Assembly: GCF_019740335.1 (NCBI RefSeq)
Contig: NZ_JAHXZS010000003.1
Span: 186,001 to 250,000, forward strand
Source: Alteraquisediminimonas sediminicola
GTDB lineage: Bacteria; Pseudomonadota; Alphaproteobacteria; Sphingomonadales; Sphingomonadaceae
Length of the DNA stretch: 64,000 nt
Reading direction: 5' to 3'
In this document: piece after piece, positions 16,378 through 25,145 of the stretch
How the letters are laid out: each line of letters opens with the position of its first letter
Numbering within the stretch: position 1 is the first letter of the stretch
Translations under genes and position numbers: made by a program
Notes under the pieces: generated by a model
Databases searched by the model: none
What the model was told of the DNA's origin: nothing
Seen by the model: the letters and a program-made list of their open reading frames with translations, nothing else

Positions 16378-17886
16378 ATGATGAAACTATCACCAGAAGA
16401 CCAGAAGCGCCGCGAACTCGCGGCAGTGAAAGCTGCCCTTGGCCCCGGCAAGACAATCAGCCAGTTGATGCAACTGCCGATCGACCAACTCAAGTCGTAT
16501 GACCGCCAGGCTCGCACCCATAACGACAAGCAGATCGATACCATTGCTCGCTCGATGCAGGCATTCGGCTGGATCAATCCCGTACTCATCGACAGGCACA
16601 ATGTGATCGTTGCGGGCGAAGGGCGATTGAAAGCTGCCAAACGACTCGGCCTGACCCATGCCCCCTGCCTGCGTATCGAAGGCCTGAGCCCGGATGAATT
16701 GCGCGCCTATCGGCTGGCTGACAATCGCCTGGCAGAGCTTGCCGGCTGGGACGAGCAGATCGTGACCATCGAGCTCCAGCATCTGACCAGCATCGATCTC
16801 GATTTCAACATCGAGGTGCTGGGCTGGAACATGCCGGTGATCGACATCATGTTCGATGCCCATGCCAGTGCACCCGGAAATCTGGATGACGCACCTGATG
16901 CTGCCGATGACATCCCCGCAGAAGGCACGCGCGCGGTCTCGCGTATCGGCGATTTGTGGCTGCTTGGTCGCCACAGGGTGCTGTGCAGTTCTGCACTGAA
17001 TCCGGTCGCGTATACCGTCCTGCTCAAAGGAGAAAAAGTACGCCTGATCGTCCAGGATCCGCCATGGAATTGTAAAATAAGCTATATTTCCGGGTCCGGC
17101 ACCATCAAGCATCGCGAGTTCGTGATGGCCAGCGGCGAGATGTCGGATCCCCAGTTCCGGGAATTTCTCGCCACCCAGATCCACTGCAATGTCGCCCATG
17201 CCGTCCCGGGCGCGGTGATCGAGATCTTCATCGACTGGCGCGGCGTGGAGAAGGTCATTGCCGCTGGCATTGCCGAAGGGCTGGAATTGATCAATATCTG
17301 CGTCTGGTCAAAGACCAATGGCGGCATGGGCTCCCCCTGGCGCAGCGCCCACGAATTGGTGGTCGTATTCCGGAAGCCCGGCGCCCCGATCCGGGATCGC
17401 GTCAATCTCGGACGCCATGGCCGCTACCGCACCAATGTCTGGCATATGGCAGGGCAGAACAGTTTTGGCCCGGAACGGATGGAGGCCCTGACCAGCCATC
17501 CGACCAGCAAGCCCGTACAGCTGATCGCCGAGGCGATCCGGGACGTGACCGATATCGGTGACATCGTTCTGGACAGCTTCCTCGGATCCGGCACCACCGT
17601 GCTGGCAGCCGAGCGGACAGGCCGCATCGCGCGCGGGATGGAACTCGACCCGCTCTATGTGGATACCGTGATCCGTCGCTGGGAGAAGTTCACCGGCCAG
17701 CAGGCCATCCATGAGCAAAGCGGACGCACCTTCACCACGATCGAAGCCGAGTGCCTCGATCAAGCAGAGACGACAAATATCATCAAACCACCCGTGCGCC
17801 AGCGCGTGCGGGCTTCCCTGTCCGCGACCCCGGCGGGACTTCCTGCACAAGCTTCGACCTTAACGAAGGGCAACAATGATGACTGA
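16378..17886 (+). CDS. ParB-domain DNA methyltransferase (N4/N6, beta class)
   Basis: The 502-residue protein joins a ParB-like N-terminal domain (about 30-110, with VIVAGEGRLKAAKRLG and LADNRLAELAGWD) to an amino-methyltransferase. The catalytic motif DPPWN (about 226) precedes the SAM motif DSFLGSGTTVLAAE (about 398-410), the order of beta-class enzymes. Such ParB-MTases are common in prophages and protect phage DNA. GGAG spacing fits either the ATG at 16378 or the one at 16381. It overlaps the next gene by 11 bp and starts the three-gene phage-type cluster. Confidence 0.92.
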   Translation: MMKLSPEDQKRRELAAVKAALGPGKTISQLMQLPIDQLKSYDRQARTHNDKQIDTIARSMQAFGWINPVLIDRHNVIVAGEGRLKAAKRLGLTHAPCLRIEGLSPDELRAYRLADNRLAELAGWDEQIVTIELQHLTSIDLDFNIEVLGWNMPVIDIMFDAHASAPGNLDDAPDAADDIPAEGTRAVSRIGDLWLLGRHRVLCSSALNPVAYTVLLKGEKVRLIVQDPPWNCKISYISGSGTIKHREFVMASGEMSDPQFREFLATQIHCNVAHAVPGAVIEIFIDWRGVEKVIAAGIAEGLELINICVWSKTNGGMGSPWRSAHELVVVFRKPGAPIRDRVNLGRHGRYRTNVWHMAGQNSFGPERMEALTSHPTSKPVQLIAEAIRDVTDIGDIVLDSFLGSGTTVLAAERTGRIARGMELDPLYVDTVIRRWEKFTGQQAIHEQSGRTFTTIEAECLDQAETTNIIKPPVRQRVRASLSATPAGLPAQASTLTKGNNDD

Positions 17887-18391
17887 CTTCCTTTCCATGC
17901 CGCCAGTCCGCGTGAGGACCCGTATCCGCAACATGCCCGCTGACGATGGGGTATCCGCTCCCTCCCCCCGCCTTGTCGTCGATACCGACAACGGCGGGAA
18001 AAAGAAACGGCAGCCAAACCGTGGCAGCATGAAACCGGGCGAGACCCGGAACCCCAACGGGCGTCCCAAGGGCGCCAAAGGCATGAAACCGCTAGTCCGC
18101 AAGATACTCAGCGAAATGACCACCATCCGCACGGCCAAGGGCCCGCAGAAGATCTCGCTGTACCATGCCTTGCTGCTGAAGGAGATGGAGCTGGCCTTCA
18201 AGGGCGAATGGCGCGCCCGAGTGAACATGCTCCAGCTCGCGCGTTGGGCTATTCCCGAGGAAGGCCCCGACACGGCACCCAACGCCAGCAGCACCAACGA
18301 CGAGACAGATCACCTGATCCTCCAGTGGTTCGAGGAAGAACTGCTCAAACGGTCGCAATCCGCACAGAAGGAGAGTGGCGATGGTCGCTAG
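17876..18391 (+). CDS. DUF5681 domain protein, putative small-terminase-like
   Basis: This 171-residue protein has the DUF5681 signature MKPGETRNPNGRPKGAKG at about 45-62 after a basic, disordered N-terminus (GGKKKRQPNR). Proteins of this family usually lie just before terminase genes and may act as the DNA-recognition partner. The gene overlaps the methyltransferase before it and the terminase after it, which supports one transcript. Confidence 0.82.
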   Translation: MMTDFLSMPPVRVRTRIRNMPADDGVSAPSPRLVVDTDNGGKKKRQPNRGSMKPGETRNPNGRPKGAKGMKPLVRKILSEMTTIRTAKGPQKISLYHALLLKEMELAFKGEWRARVNMLQLARWAIPEEGPDTAPNASSTNDETDHLILQWFEEELLKRSQSAQKESGDGR

Positions 18392-19868
18392 GTCTGAGGT
18401 CGCCGCCGCGCTCGCTCGCCAGCGGCTGCTGCCAATGTTGATGTTTGCGTTTGCGATGCATCACCCGGGCGCGCCGCCCCTTGAACCAAGCTGGTATATC
18501 CAGGCGATGTGCCACTGGCTCGAGCGGGTGGCGAAAGGCGAACTCAGGCGATCCATGATCTGGATCCAGCCGCGAACGCTCAAGTCCTTCACGGTGGCGG
18601 TCGTATTTCCCTGCTGGTTGCTTGGGCGGAACCCGTCCGCCAGGATCATGGTGGCGACCTATGGCGGCACCCTTGCGCGGGATCATGCCATCAAGCGTCG
18701 CCAGATCATGGACAGCGACTGGTACCGTCAATTATTTCCGCGCACACAGCTTGCTGATCGCGGCAACCGGGACGGCGACCTCAACACCACGGATGGCGGC
18801 TATTGCATATGCGCGACGGTCGGCGGACCGGTCACAGGCCGTGGCGCCGATTTCATCCTGCTCGACGACTGCATGAAGGCAGAAGATGAGACCAGCGATG
18901 TCATGCAGGCAACCGTCAAGCGCTGGTTCTCCTCCACCCTGTCGACGCGCCGCAATGACAAGCGAACCAGTTCGATCCTTTCCATCCAGCAACGGATCAG
19001 CGAAGACGATCTCCCGGCCTATCTGCTGACCAAGGGCTATGACTGTCTCAGCCTGCCTGCTTTTGCCGGAAAGGAAGAGGACATCGCAATTGGCGAAGGC
19101 ATCCACCATCACCGCAAACGCGGCGATCTGCTGGATCCGGTCCGGTTTCCGAAGGACGTGCTCGACGAGGAACGGCTCAATCTCGGGCCGCAGGCATATG
19201 AAGCCCAGTACATGCAGAACCCGGTTGCCCCGGCAGGCAATCTGCTCAAGATGGATCAGTTCCGCCGGTTCGAGCAACCGATTCCCCGTGAGCGGTTCGA
19301 CCGGGTCATCCAAAGCTGGGATCCCGCAGCCAGTGAACTGCCAACCGCAGACTGGTCGGTATGCACCACCTGGGGCATGTTGGCGGATAGGCTCTTCCTG
19401 CTCCATATCTGGCGGGCCCGGGTTGATTATCCCGGCCTCAAGCGCGCGGTAATCTCGCAGCATCACGTCTGGAATGCAGATCACGTGATCATCGAGAGAT
19501 CGAGCAATGGCCTGCCCCTCTGGCAACAATTAACCCGCGAGGGGCCCTTCCAGCCTGTCGCCTGGCCACCCAATGGCATCAGGCAACTGGACAAGGCCGA
19601 ACGGCTCATCGCACAAACAGGGCAGATCGAGGAAGGTCGGGTATGGATACCGGCAGCACTAGACGGCCTCGATACCTTCCTCATGGAATTGCGGGCCTTC
19701 CCTAACAGCCGCTACGACGATCAGGTCGATACACTGACCCAGGTGCTGGAATATCTGTTCTGGCGGTGGAGACAGCTTGCCAAGGAATACACGAGCTCGG
19801 GCAGACCCAAAGCGTCTGTGCGTGGCAAGCGCCCGCCGCTGCCACCGCTGCCGGATTTTCTCCTGTGA
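18381..19868 (+). CDS. Phage terminase large subunit
   Basis: This packaging ATPase-nuclease (495 residues) has a Walker A-like IQPRTLKSFT (about 58-67), Walker B FILLDDCMK (about 160-168), and a C-terminal RNase-H-type nuclease with SWDPAAS, ADWSV and DDQVDTLTQ acidic residues, so it appears complete. AAGGAG precedes the ATG at 18381 by 8 bp, better than the GTG at 18375. No portal, protease or capsid gene follows, so the packaging set is cut short or belongs to a satellite element. Confidence 0.92.
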   Translation: MVARSEVAAALARQRLLPMLMFAFAMHHPGAPPLEPSWYIQAMCHWLERVAKGELRRSMIWIQPRTLKSFTVAVVFPCWLLGRNPSARIMVATYGGTLARDHAIKRRQIMDSDWYRQLFPRTQLADRGNRDGDLNTTDGGYCICATVGGPVTGRGADFILLDDCMKAEDETSDVMQATVKRWFSSTLSTRRNDKRTSSILSIQQRISEDDLPAYLLTKGYDCLSLPAFAGKEEDIAIGEGIHHHRKRGDLLDPVRFPKDVLDEERLNLGPQAYEAQYMQNPVAPAGNLLKMDQFRRFEQPIPRERFDRVIQSWDPAASELPTADWSVCTTWGMLADRLFLLHIWRARVDYPGLKRAVISQHHVWNADHVIIERSSNGLPLWQQLTREGPFQPVAWPPNGIRQLDKAERLIAQTGQIEEGRVWIPAALDGLDTFLMELRAFPNSRYDDQVDTLTQVLEYLFWRWRQLAKEYTSSGRPKASVRGKRPPLPPLPDFLL

Positions 19869-20374
19869 GAATATCTCGATGCCAGACCATCCTTGTTTCA
19901 TAAGGCCATTGGTACTGACGGGTGAGCTTGGCCCAGTCGAAGGTCTGGCCACGGACTGGTCGGCCGGGACCGTCCAGAGCTAAAGTCACGCGACCGCACC
20001 GCAGGGGCAGATACAAGATCTGAGGCCAGTTATGACGCTGGCGCAATCGCTGCGGGACACTCACCCTCGGCTGTTGACTGCTGCTAAGAATTGACCCGGG
20101 ACCGACTACAGTGATCAAACCAAATGTCCCGCTAGATCGTCATCCTTAAAAATGAACTCATTTCGTGTTTAGCTTGTTTCCCAGATCAATCATCTTGTGC
20201 CGGCAACGCTTCTCGTTCAAAGTTTCAGACAGAGCCAATGCTGATTCCAAGTTTACTGACGATGAAAAATATAAATTACTTACAAACCATCATTTGGTGT
20301 AAAGAATTTACCTGCAATGCTGAGGCGTGAGTGTGGGGCTGATTCCAGAGGTCGAAGATAATTTGAGTAGGTCA
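19869..20374. other. Gene-free junction after terminase
   Basis: In this 506-bp stretch no gene is supported. A minus-strand frame at 19702-20118 overlaps the terminase antisense and reads partly like protein near 19900-20050, but no family is recognisable. Bases 20130-20310 are A+T-rich and probably contain the promoter of the truncated ankyrin gene. Confidence 0.4.
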
Positions 20375-20793
20375 ATGGCAGCGCAGACAGTAGGAAATGC
20401 GCCGCGCACGCGGACCGCTGAATTTGTGCAGCCCCTGTTCCGCTTGGCGCTCATCAAGGGCGCAACATCCTCTGTGCTGCTCCACATTAGACGCGGAGCG
20501 CCGGTCAATGGTCGCGACAGCCGAGGCCTCACGCCACTCATGCTAGCTGCCACTGCCGGTCGTGGCGATATTTGCTCCCTGCTTATGAACGAGGGTGCTG
20601 ATAATTCTCTGACCGCATCGGACGACAGGACCGCTTCTGATCTTGCAAGCGCTGCGGGCCATTCGCATCTGGCACTGGAGCTTGCCCCGAGAACTGCCAC
20701 CGCAACAGCACCTGAATTATGCGCATTTAGCAATACAAGTGGGGTGTCTTCTGACGACCGAAATCATGCGTCCGGCTGCTCCGACGACGGCTG
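20375..20793 (+). pseudogene. Ankyrin-repeat protein, 3' end replaced by IS remnant
   Basis: An ankyrin-repeat protein is read from the ATG at 20375 (a GTG at 20327 is also possible). Two repeats are clear: VNGRDSRGLTPLMLAATAGR then LLMNEGADNSLTASDD and RTASDLASAAGHSHLALELA. At about 20791 it runs into the 3' part of the IS3-family element and continues out of the transposase frame to 20908, so the natural C-terminus is lost. The original function is unknown. Confidence 0.7.
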
Positions 20794-21115
20794 GTTGATC
20801 TTTGGGCATACCATCATGGTGTCAGGATCGACTTCAGCCGTCCGGGAAAACCCACGGATAATGCCTATATCGAGACGTTCAATGGCTCATTCCGGGATGA
20901 ATGCCTGAACCTGCATTGGTTTGAATCGATCCCGGAGGCCAAGCGCCTGATTGAGGTCTGGAGGCGGGACTATAATGAGAGCCGTCCTCACATGGCTCTT
21001 GGCAATCTGACCCCGGACGAATATCTTGCCGGGCAAGCAACTTGGCCTGCCCCGATCGGGGCAGGCCAAGCCGGAAGCTAACGCTGGATCTGGACCACCA
21101 AACCCAAGCACTTCA
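20791..21115 (+). mobile_element. IS remnant: right-hand 325 bp of the element at 6391-7611
   Basis: From CTGGTTGATC the sequence matches 7287-7611 in the same orientation, with only about three differences, all in the last 40 bases. It contains the end of orfB (20791-21081), including the catalytic Glu region IETFNGSFRDECL, and the right IS end at ...CACTTCA. The left two thirds are absent, so it cannot move on its own. It joins an ankyrin gene to an unrelated gene tail. Confidence 0.9.
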
Positions 21116-21422
21116 AGGCGCAAATGCACTAACAATCAACTCGGACCACTCAGTGGGGGCCGGTCAGACCTCGCAAGCGCTCGCATGGTTTCGGGATGAG
21201 GGAAATCCCGGAGGGCTGTGGCATTACATACGCCAGGAGGCGGAGAAGCAGGAAGCCTTTCATCATCACTGCACGGTCAGGATGCGTGCGCCAGCTGGTA
21301 TCAACCAGTTCATTTGCATGAATGGAAACAGTCTTACTATTGGGTCCGACCGCATCATCTGGCTTACCGAAGAAAATGCCCGAACTGCCAGCAATGCAGG
21401 ATTTGTACGGCTGCCGGAGTAA
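21116..21422 (+). pseudogene. 3' fragment of an unknown gene
   Basis: Starting exactly at the IS end, the frame reads GANALTINSDHSVGAGQT, then QALAWFRDEGNPGGLWHYIR and, near the end, NGNSLTIGSDRIIWLTEE, with a stop at 21420-21422. The composition is protein-like but there is no start. It is the tail of a gene whose front was removed with the IS-linked rearrangement. I do not recognise the family. The next 255 bp to the P450 stop hold nothing I can name. Confidence 0.4.
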
Positions 21423-21677
21423 CGATTTCAGTCCGCACGAAGCGCCGCTGCACGCCCTCGGTGCTCCGGAAAGGTCCTGATAACGCAGCGGCGCGATCTG
21501 GGAACTGCTGCATGAACGCCGCTCTCAGCCGACTGCATCCAGACGGCCCAAAGGTTTGATATCTATTCGGAGGGCAGGTGATAGTTCGATAAGGCTGCCT
21601 GTCCCTCCGCAGGTGTTCACTGTATCATGACGTCGGTTCCCGTCTATTACGTCCCCATTATCCGTTTTGAAACCACT

Positions 21678-22913
21678 CTATGTATTCCAGACAAGCGGGA
21701 GACTGGCGACAGTGATCACGACCCCTCCACCGAAAACGAGGTCATCATCATTAGCGAGTGAGAAATCCGGTATTCTCTTGAGCCACTCCTCCAGCGTAAT
21801 GGAGAGTTCGGCACGCGCCAGATTTGCGCCGGGGCAGATGTGGTTGCCCTTACCAAAACCAACTTGGAAATCGGACCGACGTGAGAAATCGACCGACCTA
21901 GCATGATCTGTAAATGCTTCGTCAAATCCAACAACAGGTGTCGCAGCAAGCACCATATCCCCCCGTTTGAGCTGCACACCGGCATATTCGCAATCCGTTC
22001 TGACTTCGCGCGATGTATTCGCAATCGAGTAGCGTCGGACTATTTCCTCCACAGCACCAGGGATCAACGAGGGATTCTCGACAAGCTGGCGGCGATGCTC
22101 TGGATTGCGCGCGAGAAACAGGAACATGAAACCCAGTTGGTTGATGACCGTGTCAAGCCCTCCAATAAGAATTTGAATACAGAACTTGAACATTTCATCC
22201 CAAGTAAGCGCTCTGCCATCAATCTTTCCGTTGATAATATCGGATAGCATATCATCGCCATCCTTGCCGAGACGCGCCTCGATGAACGGCCTCAGATAAT
22301 CTTCGAGCTGCTTTCGAGTGGCGGCATAGCTGGTGCCGTCGCTGGCGCGGACGATCGCATCAGAGCACGCTTTAAGCATAGGGGCATCGGCAATCGGGAG
22401 TTGCACCAAACCCATAAACGCCCGGATCGGTAAATGTGCGGCATATTGCGTCATGAAATCGCATCGACCGTCAGCGATAAACGTCTCAATCAACTCGCCG
22501 CATATCTCTCTAATCGTTCCATGCAAATTACGAACGGCACGCGGCGAAAGGCCATTGTTCAACAGACGTCGATAATTCCGATGCTCTGGTACGTCGACGT
22601 TGGTAGGCAGCATATGATGCGCCTCTCCCGTCGATTTGGGGACGAATGTAACACGATTGGAGAAATATTCAGCGTTCGACAGGACATCGGCCACGAGCTT
22701 CCCATTGGCTGCGATCCAATGGCCTTCATTGTGGGGCGTCCACAATAGACCCAGATGATCTCGACCAGCCTCATATAGTCTCGCCCAAGGCTCATCAAAA
22801 TTCTGCCCATTTCCGGAAAGCTGATAGAGATTGAAATCGATTACCCGATCATCAGGCACATTAGCGGGCCTATCAATACGCCCTGCGCCGACAGCAATAT
22901 CATTATCAATCAT
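21678..22913 (-). CDS. Cytochrome P450, P450cam (CYP101/111)-like
   Basis: This 411-residue soluble bacterial P450 has the heme-binding loop FGKGNHICPGANLAR with Cys at about 358, the EXXR helix in GAVEEIVRRYS, and the I-helix LIGGLDTVINQLGF, which matches the LVGGLDTVVN pattern of P450cam and its terpene-oxidising relatives. It probably hydroxylates a small hydrophobic substrate. No ferredoxin or ferredoxin reductase gene is in the window, so electrons must come from elsewhere. It is the last gene of the 22-kb operon, 31 bp after the isochorismatase-family gene. Confidence 0.93.
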   Translation of the reverse strand: MIDNDIAVGAGRIDRPANVPDDRVIDFNLYQLSGNGQNFDEPWARLYEAGRDHLGLLWTPHNEGHWIAANGKLVADVLSNAEYFSNRVTFVPKSTGEAHHMLPTNVDVPEHRNYRRLLNNGLSPRAVRNLHGTIREICGELIETFIADGRCDFMTQYAAHLPIRAFMGLVQLPIADAPMLKACSDAIVRASDGTSYAATRKQLEDYLRPFIEARLGKDGDDMLSDIINGKIDGRALTWDEMFKFCIQILIGGLDTVINQLGFMFLFLARNPEHRRQLVENPSLIPGAVEEIVRRYSIANTSREVRTDCEYAGVQLKRGDMVLAATPVVGFDEAFTDHARSVDFSRRSDFQVGFGKGNHICPGANLARAELSITLEEWLKRIPDFSLANDDDLVFGGGVVITVASLPLVWNT

Positions 22914-22944
22914 GGCATTCTCCTCAATTTATGTATATTTTTCG

Positions 22945-23589
22945 TTATCCCGCAGAAATCTCTTCAATTATAATATCAGATGTTGAAACCCGGCCATATA
23001 TTGGCAGTAAATCTGTCAATGTCCGCTCGCTATAATCACCTAAAAATCTATCTACGCAGTCCGACAACACGCATATTCCATATTCTCTTTCATTCCCGCT
23101 TCTTGCCGTCATTTGTATGCCAAAATCACAAGCAAGACCGACTATAATTAATATATTCCTTCCTATATTACGGAGAATTACTTCAAACTCACTGCAAGTA
23201 AAAGGGTCCACTTTTGCATTGTGTACGACATATTCTTCGCGGGTCAGATCGGGCTTCAGTTCATCGATGACCTCGCTTCCCCATTCACCCCGAACAGCCA
23301 TGTTGCCCTCAACCACGCCCAAAACGCGCGCAGTGCCACGACAATAGCCTTGTCGACGCTCCCTGAGTTCCGGGTGTCCTGGCCTGAATGTCTCATTATG
23401 AAATATCACTGGTATTCCGGCATGCCGACAGGCCTGCAAAACAGATTTTATCCGTTTGAGGGTCCCCGATTCATCCAGATATCGAAATGCAATTTCGGCA
23501 CCTCGACCATCCCTATGGGCGAAGTCATTCTGCATATGCGTAATAACTAATACTGTATCATTTACAGGTATCGGCGGGAACTCAGTCAT
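22945..23589 (-). CDS. Isochorismatase-family cysteine hydrolase
   Basis: This 214-residue hydrolase has the family triad: Asp in ITHMQNDFAH (about 20), Lys in VVHNAKVDPF (about 125) and Cys in VGLACDFGIQMTAR (about 158). Members cleave amides, carbamates or vinyl ethers. This gene and the following P450 are slightly A+T-richer than the rest of the operon. The substrate is unknown; in this setting an amide or ester of a catabolic intermediate is possible. Confidence 0.88.
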   Translation of the reverse strand: MTEFPPIPVNDTVLVITHMQNDFAHRDGRGAEIAFRYLDESGTLKRIKSVLQACRHAGIPVIFHNETFRPGHPELRERRQGYCRGTARVLGVVEGNMAVRGEWGSEVIDELKPDLTREEYVVHNAKVDPFTCSEFEVILRNIGRNILIIVGLACDFGIQMTARSGNEREYGICVLSDCVDRFLGDYSERTLTDLLPIYGRVSTSDIIIEEISAG

Positions 23590-23668
23590 GATTTGACTCC
23601 CTCAAATGTCACCCACTGTCAATTTACGCCAAAGGGCAGTTGGATCACTGCCAACACCAAGACACACC

Positions 23669-25078
23669 TTAAATATGTATCGCCCGGCCATAAGCCGCGA
23701 GCACGCTTTCGTGCATCGCTTCGCTGATCGTCGGATGCGCGAACACCGTCTGCATCAGCTCAACCTCGGTCGTCTCTAGCGTGCGCCCGACGACATAGCC
23801 CTGAATCAGCTCCGTCACTTCCGCGCCCACCATATGCGCGCCGAGCAATTCGCCGGTAGCCTCATCAAACACGGTTTTTACAAACCCTTCGGCTTCGCCC
23901 AGCGCAATCGCCTTGCCATTGCCGATGAACGGGAATTTGCCGACCTTGACCTTGTGGCCCGCTTCCTTGGCCTTGGCCTCGGTCATGCCAACAGAGGCGA
24001 CCTGTGGGTGGCAATAGGTGCAGCCCGGGATGTTCGCCTTGTCCATCGCATGCGGATGCGCGTCCTTGCCCAGCGCTTGCGCGATATGCTCCGCCGCGAT
24101 CACGCCTTCATGGCTCGCCTTATGCGCCAGCCACGGCGCGCCGGTCACATCGCCAATCGCATAGACGCCCGGCACATTGGTGCGGCAGAATGCGTCGGTG
24201 ACGAGATGGCCACGATCCGTCGTGATATTGAGCGCCTCCAGCCCGATCGCCTCGGTATTCGGGACAATCCCCACCGCGACGATGACATGACTGAACTCTT
24301 CCGAGGTAATCTTGCCGTCCGCGCCCTTGATCTCGGCGGTGACGCCCTTGGCATCGGTCTTGATCGCCTGCACGCCCGTTGAAGGCCGAATATCCATACC
24401 CTGCTTGGTCAATGCCTTGAGCATGAACTCGCTCACATCCGCATCTTCCACCGGCATAATCCGGTCGAGCATTTCGACCACGGTCACAGCCGCGCCCATG
24501 TCGTTATAGAAGCTCGCAAACTCGATCCCGATGGCACCCGAGCCGATCACCAACAGCTTGGTCGGCATTTCCGGCGGGGTCATCGCATGGCGATAGGTCC
24601 AGATGCGTTCCCCATCCGCCTTGGCGAACGGCAGATCGCGCGCGCGCGCACCCGTGGCGATGATGATGTGCTTGGCCGTGACATTGGTCACCTGCCCGTC
24701 CTTGGTGACGGCCAGCGTGTCCTTGCCGGTCAATTTGCCATCGCCGAAATAGACAGTGATCTTGTTCTTCTTCATCAGGCCGGTCACGCCCTGATTGAGC
24801 TGCTTGGCGACACCGCGCGAGCGGGCGACGACCTTGGCCAGATCGAACCCCGGCTTTTCCACCGAGAGGCCATATTTCTCGGCCTGCTGCATGTAGTGGT
24901 AAATCTCCGACGAGCGCAGCAGCGCCTTGGTCGGGATGCAGCCCCAGTTGAGGCAGATGCCGCCGAGGCTCTCGCGCTCCACAATCGCGGTTTTCAGCCC
25001 CAATTGCGCCGCACGGATCGCCGCCACATAACCGCCCGGGCCAGAGCCAAGAATTACGAGATCATAATTGTTCGCCAT
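23669..25078 (-). CDS. lpdA: Dihydrolipoyl dehydrogenase (E3)
   Basis: This FAD disulfide oxidoreductase re-oxidises lipoyl groups of 2-oxoacid dehydrogenase complexes. The 469-residue protein has the FAD motif LVILGSGPGGYVAAIRAAQ, redox disulfide GGICLNWGCIPTKALL, NAD motif VIGSGAIGIEFASFY and catalytic His in FAHPTISEAMHES. I start it at the ATG at 25078; the frame is open further upstream across a hairpin, but that part is not E3-like. It lies about 12.7 kb downstream of its likely partners E1 and E2 in the same run of genes. Confidence 0.95.
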   Translation of the reverse strand: MANNYDLVILGSGPGGYVAAIRAAQLGLKTAIVERESLGGICLNWGCIPTKALLRSSEIYHYMQQAEKYGLSVEKPGFDLAKVVARSRGVAKQLNQGVTGLMKKNKITVYFGDGKLTGKDTLAVTKDGQVTNVTAKHIIIATGARARDLPFAKADGERIWTYRHAMTPPEMPTKLLVIGSGAIGIEFASFYNDMGAAVTVVEMLDRIMPVEDADVSEFMLKALTKQGMDIRPSTGVQAIKTDAKGVTAEIKGADGKITSEEFSHVIVAVGIVPNTEAIGLEALNITTDRGHLVTDAFCRTNVPGVYAIGDVTGAPWLAHKASHEGVIAAEHIAQALGKDAHPHAMDKANIPGCTYCHPQVASVGMTEAKAKEAGHKVKVGKFPFIGNGKAIALGEAEGFVKTVFDEATGELLGAHMVGAEVTELIQGYVVGRTLETTEVELMQTVFAHPTISEAMHESVLAAYGRAIHI

Positions 25079-25110
25079 GTAATTCTCGATCAAATGATTA
25101 TCGGGGGAAA

Positions 25111-25140
25111 TGTGTCGTGCGACCAAAGCCGCACGACACA
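25111..25140. terminator. 11-bp inverted repeat between TonB receptor and lpdA
   Basis: TGTGTCGTGCG and CGCACGACACA pair perfectly around an 8-base loop. There is no T-run on the minus strand; on the plus strand TTATTTAG follows. It could be a partial terminator or an mRNA-stability hairpin that lowers expression of the three distal genes. Confidence 0.45.
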
Positions 25141-25145
25141 TTATT

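Noticed and set aside
19702-20118. 138-codon minus-strand frame after the terminase
   Set aside because: A part reads somewhat like protein, but half is antisense to the terminase and no family could be recognised.
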